The notes beneath the pieces are model-generated. The model was given only the letters and a program-made list of their open reading frames with translations, did no database searches and had not been told where the DNA came from. From CALRWV02 sp943371965 (GTDB taxonomy: Bacteria; Bacteroidota; JABWAT01), in assembly GCA_943371965.1 (NCBI GenBank), contig CALRWV020000004.1:62001-126000 (forward strand): a DNA stretch of 64,000 bases. The letters are read 5' to 3'. The number at the start of each line of letters is the position of its first letter. The stretch's first letter is position 1. Made by a program: the position numbers and the translations under genes. Shown here piece by piece: positions 47,001 through 53,479 of this stretch.

Positions 47001-47122
47001 TGCTTCCCGGAGAAAGCAAAACAGTTTCAGTTGAAATTGATAATACCGATCTGACTGAATTGCCGGTGCTAACGGTTTCAAGTTTCAGTTCTGACCAGGT
47101 TTTGAAAGTGGAGATGAAGTAG
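44096..47122 (+). CDS. GH2 exo-glycosidase (CsxA/mannosidase-like), second of a pair
   Basis: The 1008-aa product is a diverged paralogue of the preceding gene. ATGs at 44096, 44111 and 44132 are in frame; the last gives the most typical signal peptide (MAKNIQLKWVLLTAVFLVFS). Instead of a discoidin domain it has an FN3-like N-terminal domain (VNLYSPRNGMTLSNNMPTFS). The barrel has acid/base E607 in WCGGNEGPNP and nucleophile E667 in FSSEIGPSGIP. It should release sugars from oligosaccharide ends in the periplasm or outside. It is probably the last gene of the GH5-like/GH2/GH2 operon, as repeats follow. Confidence 0.8.
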   Translation: MESRKMKSVRIEMAKNIQLKWVLLTAVFLVFSGTLMSQTAVNLYSPRNGMTLSNNMPTFSWQKTDCDFYEIVVDEIKMGTVPSGQNSYVPFPLSFGTHTWKVIAVSGNNRIESQPQSLTIDDKPLSVVPDQSILIRNGWKVKSSLEVGDDGKKLSQPGVDTKSWAVTSVPATVLTALVRNGIYPNPYIGTNNMLIPDISDEYNQENDLLKYSHIPRKNPWKKPYWYRTEFDGSATLKGKHIWLNFGELNYKAQIWLNGILIADTTEAVGMERQFRFDITSAFRKTDKNSLAVAIYPPNHPGKPAPDPLTPLADPGTNMADGVISRDYTKWDVMGWDWQPSIRDRDMGITEDVFISSTDDVELQNLFVTSKLSLPDTTAAELTVSIELVSYSEAEESGSIQVSVKNGADSISFTDNFRIAPNSTSELIWDRNKIEKLKLSNPKLWWPSGYGQQNLYEVKVTALTKTQMASSVKTNVGIREVETYIGNRERVYKINGREIYPKGGNWVIDMMLNWTASRYEKEILLTKNANLNILRVWGPTGVAPKPFYEAADKYGILIWQDFLNDFWGTFKNTPGYQPEISLFETATVGIVKKYRNHPSLIIWCGGNEGPNPREDLIVNSILKKYDSRQFRHYLKQSDGDGLHGGGPYHTLEPKDYFTHKKLTGFSSEIGPSGIPEIQSIEKFMPDKAKTWMPGRFPLDGVWAFHDANDWPGSDSRKFTSYDNMVRNYYGAPDTSNLISGFRDYIEKCQIVNYDVYRSSIESINRQLWKTSSGILLWKANSSWPSMTWQVYDWYLQSHAGYYGTKKASELLHVQFNRDDRSVSFLNLLNRKLDAVNLTATLYDSSLNSVWTESKVIVSEINSPSNSGIVVPESKRVEFLKLTAKDGNGILLSDNFYWLNESNNFKILNDLPSPKLEVSTKSVSVNGKMKYEVEVTNSGKTLAFQVALKVVGKDSNQELLPSFWTDNYLHLLPGESKTVSVEIDNTDLTELPVLTVSSFSSDQVLKVEMK

Positions 47123-47197
47123 AAATTAAGAATTAAGAATTAAGAATTAAGAATTAAGAATTTAAACTCAATTGAACAAATGAACTATATGGTTTTT

Positions 47198-47302
47198 AAA
47201 ACCCCATCGGGGTTAACTGTTTGTAGAAAGACAGAAAACCCAAAACAAAAATCGTCCGGGCAGGAGGTTGGGTAAACCACGAATATTATTCCGGACGAAA
47301 TG
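47198..47302 (+). repeat. Two-hairpin dispersed repeat, copy 8
   Basis: Both stems are intact (AACCCC-ATC-GGGGTT; CGTCCGG...CCGGACG). Confidence 0.75.
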
Positions 47303-47495
47303 AAAACGAAAACGAAAATTATTAACCGCTGAGAACGCAGAGAAACGCAAAGGAAAAGAGAAAAAGAAATTAAGTCAGCCAAAGGCTGATCTCAGCCGAA
47401 GGACTGATCTGCCTCAGACATGAAGCCTTTGGCTGAAATTAAGAATTTGGAATTTGGAATTAAAACTCAATAGAACAAATAAACATTATGTTTTT

Positions 47496-47600
47496 AAAAC
47501 CCCGTAGGGGTTAACTATTTGTAGAAAAACAGAAAGCCCCAAACAAAAATCGTCCGGGCAGAAGGTTGGGCAAACAACGATGTTTATTCCGGACGAAATG
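47496..47600 (+). repeat. Two-hairpin dispersed repeat, copy 9
   Basis: The first loop is changed to GTA while the stem AACCCC/GGGGTT is kept, and the second stem is intact. Confidence 0.75.
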
Positions 47601-47749
47601 AAAACAGAAATACAAGGATTAACGCCAAAGAACGCAGAGAAACGCAAAGGAGTACATCTATTTTAAATTAAACCCCATCTCAGTTAGCTGTTTGCAAACA
47701 AATCATTTGATTTACCGCCATTATTCCTGCCCTTATCAAACCCATAAAA

Positions 47750-47770
47750 TTTTTATCATTTTGATAAAAA
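47750..47770. promoter_or_regulatory. Candidate mannan-regulon operator, site 2
   Basis: TTTTTATCA-TTT-TGATAAAAA is a perfect 9-bp inverted repeat with a 3-bp spacer and contains the common TTATCA-N3-TGATAA core. An extra half-site TTATCA lies at 47733. It is 125 bp before the symporter start codon. Confidence 0.6.
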
Positions 47771-47830
47771 CCAAAACCCTGAAATTCCCAAAATCGGTTA
47801 TATCCATTTGTATTTGGCACTTTCCCAAGT

Positions 47831-47845
47831 TGGCATAATTTGTGA
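47831..47845 (+). promoter_or_regulatory. Shared TGGCAY-N6-GTGA element before the symporter
   Basis: TGGCATAATTTGTGA lies 49 bp before the ATG and about 70 bp after the palindrome. A TTTG 19 bp upstream (47812) makes a partial Bacteroidota-type promoter with TAATTTG. Confidence 0.45.
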
Positions 47846-47894
47846 ATTAAATTGACCAAATCGTAATCAACATAATAACTGAAAAGATCTTACT

Positions 47895-49304
47895 ATGACG
47901 CTCCAGCCACTCAGCCTCAAGGAAAAAATTGGTTATGGATTCGGTGATGCCGCTTCCTCCATGTTCTGGAAATTGTTTTCCATGTACCTCCTGTTTTTCT
48001 ACACCGATATTTTCGGAATTGATGCCGCCATTGTGGGAACCATGTTTCTGGTGACCCGGATTTGGGATGCATTGTTTGATCCGGTCGTTGGAGTTATAGC
48101 TGACCGGACAGAATCGAAATACGGGAAATTCCGTCCTTATATATTGTGGGTTGCAGTTCCTTTCGGTATTGCCGGTGTTCTTACTTTCACAACTCCGGGT
48201 TTTGATGTTGCCGGAAAAATAATTTACGCTTATGTTACTTATTCCATCATGATGATGGTGTATTCACTGATCAATGTTCCATATGCTTCCCTTCTGGGTG
48301 TTATGTCTTCAGACGGAAAAGAAAGAACAACCCTTTCATCATTCAGAATGGTTTTTGCTTTTCTTGGAAGTATCGTAGCTTTGGCTCTGGTTGATCCGCT
48401 GGTTAATTTTTTCACCGGTCCCGATAAAACAAATGTTGCGATGGGATGGCAACTGACGGCTGCCGTTTTTGCTGTTCTTGCAGTCATTTTTTTCTGGCTC
48501 AATTTTGCATGGACAAAAGAACGCGTAAAACCGATTAAAGAAGAAAATCCTGCATTGAAGGATGACGTGAAGGATTTGTTGGGCAACTGGCCGTGGTGGA
48601 TTCTGTTGGGTTCAGGTGTTTCAGCACTGATTTTCAATTCAATCCGTGATGGTGCAGCTATTTATTATTTCAAATATTATGTCGGCGATCAGAGTTTGGT
48701 TTCCATGTATTTTGTTCTTGGTCAGGCATTCAATATTGTCGGAATTGTTTTTGTAACACCGATTGCCAACAAGATCGGAAAGAAAGCAACTTATCTCGGT
48801 GCGATGGTCGTTGCTACCTTTTTGAGTATTGGATTTTACTGGCTGGATAAAGACAATCTGACCGGAATCCTGGTACTTCAATCTCTGATTTCAATTTGTG
48901 CCGGAAGCATTTTCCCGCTGTTATGGTCGATGTATGCCGATATTGCTGATTACTCGGAATGGAAAACGGGTAGACGTGCAACCGGACTGATTTTCTCTTC
49001 ATCATCGATGTCACAGAAATTCGGATGGACACTTGGCGGTGCACTGACAGGTTGGTTGTTAGGCTGGTATGGCTTTCAGGCGAATGCTGTACAATCTGTT
49101 GAAGCTCAGGACGGAATCAAACTGATGCTGAGCATTTTTCCTGCTATTGGAACCATTTTATCTGTCATCTTTATCTTTGTTTATCCGCTCAGTGAGAAAA
49201 AGCTGGTGCAGATTACCGCCGAACTTGAACAGCGCCGGTCAATCCAAAATGATGAAACAAAACCTGAACAGATTCCTGCAAAAGGTCTTCCGGAAACTGT
49301 CTGA
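47895..49304 (+). CDS. GPH-family sugar:cation symporter (MelB-like)
   Basis: The 469-aa protein has twelve hydrophobic segments and the GPH (glycoside-pentoside-hexuronide) signatures: EKIGYGFGDAASSMFW at the N-terminus, the cation-site region RIWDALFDPVVGVIADRT, and the loop YGKFRPYILW. It should carry mannobiose or related short oligosaccharides across the inner membrane with Na+ or H+. The assignment to mannan products rests on the next genes (GH130_1, 2-epimerase). It is preceded by operator site 2 and followed after 35 bp by the phosphorylase gene. Confidence 0.9.
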   Translation: MTLQPLSLKEKIGYGFGDAASSMFWKLFSMYLLFFYTDIFGIDAAIVGTMFLVTRIWDALFDPVVGVIADRTESKYGKFRPYILWVAVPFGIAGVLTFTTPGFDVAGKIIYAYVTYSIMMMVYSLINVPYASLLGVMSSDGKERTTLSSFRMVFAFLGSIVALALVDPLVNFFTGPDKTNVAMGWQLTAAVFAVLAVIFFWLNFAWTKERVKPIKEENPALKDDVKDLLGNWPWWILLGSGVSALIFNSIRDGAAIYYFKYYVGDQSLVSMYFVLGQAFNIVGIVFVTPIANKIGKKATYLGAMVVATFLSIGFYWLDKDNLTGILVLQSLISICAGSIFPLLWSMYADIADYSEWKTGRRATGLIFSSSSMSQKFGWTLGGALTGWLLGWYGFQANAVQSVEAQDGIKLMLSIFPAIGTILSVIFIFVYPLSEKKLVQITAELEQRRSIQNDETKPEQIPAKGLPETV

Positions 49305-49339
49305 AACAACTAAATTATTTAAACTGAAAATATAAAATT

Positions 49340-50518
49340 ATGTCAACTTTATTCGATCAGAGACTCTACCAACTTCAATCAGAACACGCAACTTTAACAT
49401 CCAGAAAGAATGAGCCTGTTCTTCCAGGAAACGGAATTTATACACGTTACAAATTCCCGATTCTGACCAATGACCACGTTCCGCTTTTCTGGAGATATGA
49501 TCTTAATCCCAAAACAAACCCTTTTCTGATGGAACGTCTTGGAATCAATGTTGTTTTCAATTCGGGGGCCATTCTGCACGAAGGAAAATATCTGCTGATT
49601 GCACGTGTTGAAGGCAATGACCGCAAAAGTTTTTTCTCTGTTGCTGAATCAGCAAACGGAATTGATAATTTCAAATTCTGGGACTATCCGGTTGTACTTC
49701 CACAAACTGATGAGCCCGATACGAATGTTTATGACATGAGAATTGTAAAGCATGAAGATGGCTGGTTTTACGGATTGTTCTGTACCGAAAGAAAAGATCC
49801 TGCAGCTCCTGCTTTTGATACCTCGTCTGCAGTTGCACAATGCGGAATTGTCAGAACCAAAGATTTGAAAACATGGGAACGGTTGCCTGATCTGCAGACA
49901 AAATCACCGCAACAGAGAAATGTGGTTCTGCATCCTGAATTCATCAACGGAAAATATGCACTTTACACAAGACCTCAGGACGGATTTATTTCTGCAGGTT
50001 CCGGCGGAGGTATCGGTTGGGGATTTTCAGATTCCATGTCACCTGCCATTGTAAATGAAGAAACCATAGTTGATGAACGCGTTTACCACACCATCAAGGA
50101 AGTGAAAAATGGTTTGGGACCGGCACCGATCAAAACTTCAAAAGGTTGGCTGCAACTTGCGCATGGTGTTAGAAACACAGCAGCAGGTTTGCGTTATGTT
50201 CTTTATGTTATTCTAACCGATTTGAAAAATCCCAATAAAGTTATTGCAAGTCCTGGCGGACATTTTATTGCGCCGGAAGGTGAAGAACGAGTTGGGGATG
50301 TTTCAAATGTAACCTTTTCAAACGGGTGGATTGAAAAACCAAACGGTGAAGTTTATATCTACTACGCTTCAAGCGATACCAGAATGCATGTAGCTGTTTC
50401 ATCCGTTGACCAGCTGCTTGATTATGTACTCAACACTCCTGCTGATCCGCTGACCAGCAGACTATGTGTTGACCAGAGAATTGAACTGATCAGGAAAAAT
50501 CTTGATCTGAAAAAATAA
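49340..50518 (+). CDS. 4-O-beta-D-mannosyl-D-glucose phosphorylase (GH130_1)
   Basis: The 392-aa cytoplasmic enzyme should convert 4-O-beta-mannosyl-glucose and phosphate into mannose 1-phosphate and glucose. The sequence matches, to my memory, the Bacteroides fragilis enzyme closely: TRYKFPILTNDHVPLFWRYD, NPFLMERLGINVVFNSGAI, VEGNDRKSFFAVAES-like, the general acid D132 in NVYDMRI, and the phosphate-binding stretch RNVVLHPEFINGKYALYTRP. Length and end-to-end similarity support subfamily 1 rather than the broader GH130_2 group. It lies between the symporter and the CE2/epimerase genes, and a terminator follows. Confidence 0.93.
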   Translation: MSTLFDQRLYQLQSEHATLTSRKNEPVLPGNGIYTRYKFPILTNDHVPLFWRYDLNPKTNPFLMERLGINVVFNSGAILHEGKYLLIARVEGNDRKSFFSVAESANGIDNFKFWDYPVVLPQTDEPDTNVYDMRIVKHEDGWFYGLFCTERKDPAAPAFDTSSAVAQCGIVRTKDLKTWERLPDLQTKSPQQRNVVLHPEFINGKYALYTRPQDGFISAGSGGGIGWGFSDSMSPAIVNEETIVDERVYHTIKEVKNGLGPAPIKTSKGWLQLAHGVRNTAAGLRYVLYVILTDLKNPNKVIASPGGHFIAPEGEERVGDVSNVTFSNGWIEKPNGEVYIYYASSDTRMHVAVSSVDQLLDYVLNTPADPLTSRLCVDQRIELIRKNLDLKK

Positions 50519-50552
50519 GAGTGTACTTCCTCATGTTGTGTTATAACGATTG

Positions 50553-50604
50553 AACCCATTTCAGTGAAAAAGGCCTTTGCCTTCCTAGCTGGGATGGGTT
50601 TTTT
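50553..50604 (+). terminator. Terminator after the phosphorylase gene
   Basis: AACCCAT (50553-50559) pairs with ATGGGTT (50594-50600), with an inner AAGGC-CTTT-GCCTT hairpin, and the stem is followed by a run of T. A second small palindrome, CCGTC-GGCT-GACGG, lies at 50644-50657. Confidence 0.65.
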
Positions 50605-50715
50605 ATTTGGGGAATTTGAATATGTTTTTGTCGTCACCCTTAGTCCGTCGGCTGACGGTAAATCACAAAATGTTTCGACAAGCTCAACATGACAATAATT
50701 ATAAAATAAATTAAA

Positions 50716-51819
50716 ATGACCCAACTTTTTACACTTCTGATTTTCACTTTCTTTTCTCTGACTCTGTCTGCCCAGTTGAAGGAAAATTCAGTTTTTCCTG
50801 CTGCCGATTCCAGAATTAAAATTATGGGAAGACATGAAATTACTGACACCAAATCAGTAAGGTTTGGATCATCTGCAGTAACTTTTTATTTCCGGTTTCA
50901 GGGAACCGAGCTGAAAGCTGTTTTAAAAGACGAATTCAAATACGGCAACAGTTACAATTATTTTCTGGTTCTGATTGATGGGAAAATATTCAGGAAATTC
51001 AGAACTGATTCAACAGCAACTGTTTATTCACTCGCAGAAAATCTTTCAAATGAAATTCATACTGCTGAACTGATTAAACTGACAGAAGGACAAAACGGCT
51101 GGAATGAACTTGTCCAAATTGAATGTTCAGATTTGCTGGTTGCTCCGGAATTGCCGCAGCAGAAAATTGAATTTATTGGTGATTCAATAACCTGTGGTTT
51201 TGGTGATGATGATTCAGGAACACCATGCGGAAAAGGAAGCTGGTTTGATCAGCATAATGCTTTTACTTCCTATGCAGTTCTTTCTGCAAAAAGTATAAAC
51301 AGTCAATACATGCTGAGTTCAGTTTCAGGTATGGGAATGTACAGAAACTGGAATACACCTGGTCCTGTTATGCAGGATGTATACAGGGGAGTTTATTTTG
51401 ATCACCCCGATTCACTTTCTTTTTGGGATTTTTCCAAATACCAACCTGATCTGATTTCCATTTGTTTGGGCACGAATGATTTTTCTGACGGTGATCAGCC
51501 TCAACCCAGAGAAAAAGTTGATTCGGCAAAATTCATTCAGAAGTATGTCAATTTTATCAAACTTGTCAGACAAAATAATCCCGCATCAAAAATACTTTTG
51601 CTTTCAAGCCCCATGCTGGATGCTGAACGGAATTCGCGGCTGATGATTTATATCAATCAGGCAGTAAACATTTTGGCTAAAGAAGGTGAATCAAAAATTT
51701 ACACCTTTACCTTCAAAAAAAGGTATACTAATGGATGCAACGGACATCCGAACGAAAAAGAACAGAAAAAAATGGCAGAAGAACTGCAGGACAAACTGAA
51801 ATCAGTCCTGAAAGTTTAA
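50716..51819 (+). CDS. CE2-type SGNH acetyl-esterase (acetyl-mannan esterase)
   Basis: The 367-aa exported protein (signal peptide ends near TLSAQ) has an N-terminal jelly-roll domain (residues about 25-140) followed by an SGNH hydrolase domain. This is the layout of carbohydrate esterase family 2. The nucleophile is S157 in IEFIGDSITCGFG, the oxyanion residue is in LGTNDFSDG, and the base is H344 in GCNGHPNEKEQKKMAEEL. CE2 enzymes remove acetyl groups from mannan, xylan or glucomannan; the neighbours favour mannan. Its end is followed after 20 bp by the epimerase gene, so both are co-transcribed. Confidence 0.87.
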   Translation: MTQLFTLLIFTFFSLTLSAQLKENSVFPAADSRIKIMGRHEITDTKSVRFGSSAVTFYFRFQGTELKAVLKDEFKYGNSYNYFLVLIDGKIFRKFRTDSTATVYSLAENLSNEIHTAELIKLTEGQNGWNELVQIECSDLLVAPELPQQKIEFIGDSITCGFGDDDSGTPCGKGSWFDQHNAFTSYAVLSAKSINSQYMLSSVSGMGMYRNWNTPGPVMQDVYRGVYFDHPDSLSFWDFSKYQPDLISICLGTNDFSDGDQPQPREKVDSAKFIQKYVNFIKLVRQNNPASKILLLSSPMLDAERNSRLMIYINQAVNILAKEGESKIYTFTFKKRYTNGCNGHPNEKEQKKMAEELQDKLKSVLKV

Positions 51820-51839
51820 CTTGTTGCCAAGAGGAATTT

Positions 51840-53252
51840 ATGAAAGAAGAAGCAGTTATCAGTGAAAGGGCCGAACGGGAAATTGTTCTGTCCGGTTTTT
51901 ATGATTTTCTCACAGAAAAAATTATTTCAAAATGGTATCCTCTTGTTCTTGATAAAGAGTCCGGCGGGTACTACAGCAATCTTTCCAACCAATGGGAAAT
52001 TACACCGCTTCAGGATAAAATGATTGTTTCCCAGGCACGTCATATCTGGACACTTTCAGCAGCAGCCAGTCTATTCTCAAACCGCGAAACTTATCTCAAA
52101 TATGCAAACCACGGATTTGAATTTTTGAAAAATAAAATGTGGGATCATACCTACGGAGGATTTTTCCAGATCAGGGACCGTGATGGCGGATTCACCATGA
52201 CTGAAGGCTGGAGAGATGAGAAACGTGCTTATGGAAATGCATTCGGAATTTATTCCCTTGCAGCTCTTTACCGTGAAACGAAAAATCCGGAAGTCCTCGG
52301 TTTTGCAATCAAGGCTTTCGATTGGCTTGACAGTCACGCCCATGATAAAATCAATCAGGGATATTTTCAGTTTATTGAGCAGAACGGAAATCCGTTTGAC
52401 AGGTCCAGTTCGTACAAATCAGTTGCATCTGATGAAGTTGAAGTTGGTTACAAAGATCAGAATTCATCCATCCATCTTCTTGAAGCATTTACAGAACTGT
52501 ATCAGGTTTGGCAGGATCCTATTCTGAAAGACCGTCTGGAAATGATGTTGAAACTGATCAGAGACAAAATGGTAACTTCAAAAGGATATCTCCGTTTGTT
52601 TTTTGACAATGAATGGAATCCGGAAACCAGACTTCTCAACAATTCCAATTTTACGAAAGATGATTACCGTCTCGATCATATCTCTTTCGGACATGATTAT
52701 GAAACAGCATTCCTGATGCTTGAAGCTTCACATGCCCTGAATATCAAAAATGACATCAGAACCCTAACGATCGCGAAAAAAATGGTTGATCATTCGCTGG
52801 AAGTCGGATGGGATCACGAAAATGGCGGATTCTTTGACGGCTCCTATTATTTCACAGACGATAAATGCACCGTTTTGAAAAGCACCAAAAACTGGTGGGC
52901 ACAGGCGGAAGGTCTTAATATTCTGATGCTGATGAGCAGAATCTTTCCGCACGAAGAAAAGTATGGAAATTATTTTGATAAATTGTGGAATTATGTAAAA
53001 ACCTATTTGCTTGATGAGGAAAATGGTGATTGGTTTGAAGGCGGAATTGACAGGGAACCGCAATTTAAAAGCGGACCGAAATCCCATATCTGGAAATGTA
53101 CGTACCATACCAGTAGAGCCATGATGAATGTTATTTCAGTTTTGGTTGAGAAGGAAGATAACATTACCAAAAAACATCCGGGGATTCTGAAGAAAAAAAT
53201 GAAGACCATGGAGTTTATCAGTCATTGGCAACATACATCGGAATTGCTGTGA
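51840..53252 (+). CDS. Mannobiose/cellobiose 2-epimerase (AGE family)
   Basis: I use the ATG at 51840 because AGAGGAATT precedes it; an upstream start in the same frame would overlap the esterase gene. The 470-aa enzyme should convert beta-1,4-mannobiose to 4-O-beta-mannosyl-glucose, the substrate of the GH130_1 phosphorylase. AGE-family (alpha/alpha)6 features are seen: SQARHIWTLSAAASLF, GWRDEKRAYGNAFGIYSLA, H285 in SFGHDYETAFL, KNWWAQAEGLNILMLM, and H423 in KCTYHTSRAMMN. It is somewhat longer than the usual 390-420 residues, mostly at the ends. It closes this operon. Confidence 0.9.
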   Translation: MKEEAVISERAEREIVLSGFYDFLTEKIISKWYPLVLDKESGGYYSNLSNQWEITPLQDKMIVSQARHIWTLSAAASLFSNRETYLKYANHGFEFLKNKMWDHTYGGFFQIRDRDGGFTMTEGWRDEKRAYGNAFGIYSLAALYRETKNPEVLGFAIKAFDWLDSHAHDKINQGYFQFIEQNGNPFDRSSSYKSVASDEVEVGYKDQNSSIHLLEAFTELYQVWQDPILKDRLEMMLKLIRDKMVTSKGYLRLFFDNEWNPETRLLNNSNFTKDDYRLDHISFGHDYETAFLMLEASHALNIKNDIRTLTIAKKMVDHSLEVGWDHENGGFFDGSYYFTDDKCTVLKSTKNWWAQAEGLNILMLMSRIFPHEEKYGNYFDKLWNYVKTYLLDEENGDWFEGGIDREPQFKSGPKSHIWKCTYHTSRAMMNVISVLVEKEDNITKKHPGILKKKMKTMEFISHWQHTSELL

Positions 53253-53300
53253 AATGTAAGTCAATTTCCGGAAATGAAATTCTTTATCCGGTTAATAAAA

Positions 53301-53317
53301 TTTATCAAATTGATAAA
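53301..53317. promoter_or_regulatory. Candidate mannan-regulon operator, site 3
   Basis: TTTATCA-AAT-TGATAAA is a perfect 7-bp inverted repeat with a 3-bp spacer identical to site 1. A further TGATAA half-site is at 53325. It lies in the 227-bp gap before the T9SS binding protein. Confidence 0.6.
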
Positions 53318-53392
53318 GAGAAAATGATAAATAATTATAAAAAAAGTTTTAAAACAGTTGATTTCAGCAATGAAACACAGATATTATGACTT

Positions 53393-53407
53393 TGGCATTA
53401 TTTGTGA
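53393..53407 (+). promoter_or_regulatory. Shared TGGCAY-N6-GTGA element before the T9SS binding protein
   Basis: TGGCATTATTTGTGA lies 72 bp before the ATG at 53480 and about 83 bp after the palindrome centre. Confidence 0.45.
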
Positions 53408-53479
53408 TCATATTTTAATATTAGCAGTCAAATAGTAAACTTACCTAAGAAATAATTCACGCATAAATGGAGGATTGAT

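Larger units (their letters stand above)
47123..47745. repeat. Gene-free stretch with dispersed repeats
   Basis: The gap opens with five GAATTAA units, then holds two full copies (47198-47302, 47496-47600) and one remnant (about 47670-47710) of the two-hairpin repeat. Between them is a short palindrome family (CAGCCAAAGGCTG, 47377-47389) that also occurs near 21690. Nothing coding was seen. Confidence 0.7.

Noticed and set aside
47812..47841. TTTG-N19-TAATTTG as a full Bacteroidota promoter for the symporter
   Set aside because: The -7 box lacks one spacer base relative to TAnnTTTG, and the other two copies of the shared element do not keep TTTG at this distance, so I list only the shared element.
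49147..49335. Small open frame across the symporter-phosphorylase junction
   Set aside because: It is a shifted-frame shadow of the symporter C-terminus with no ribosome-binding site of its own.
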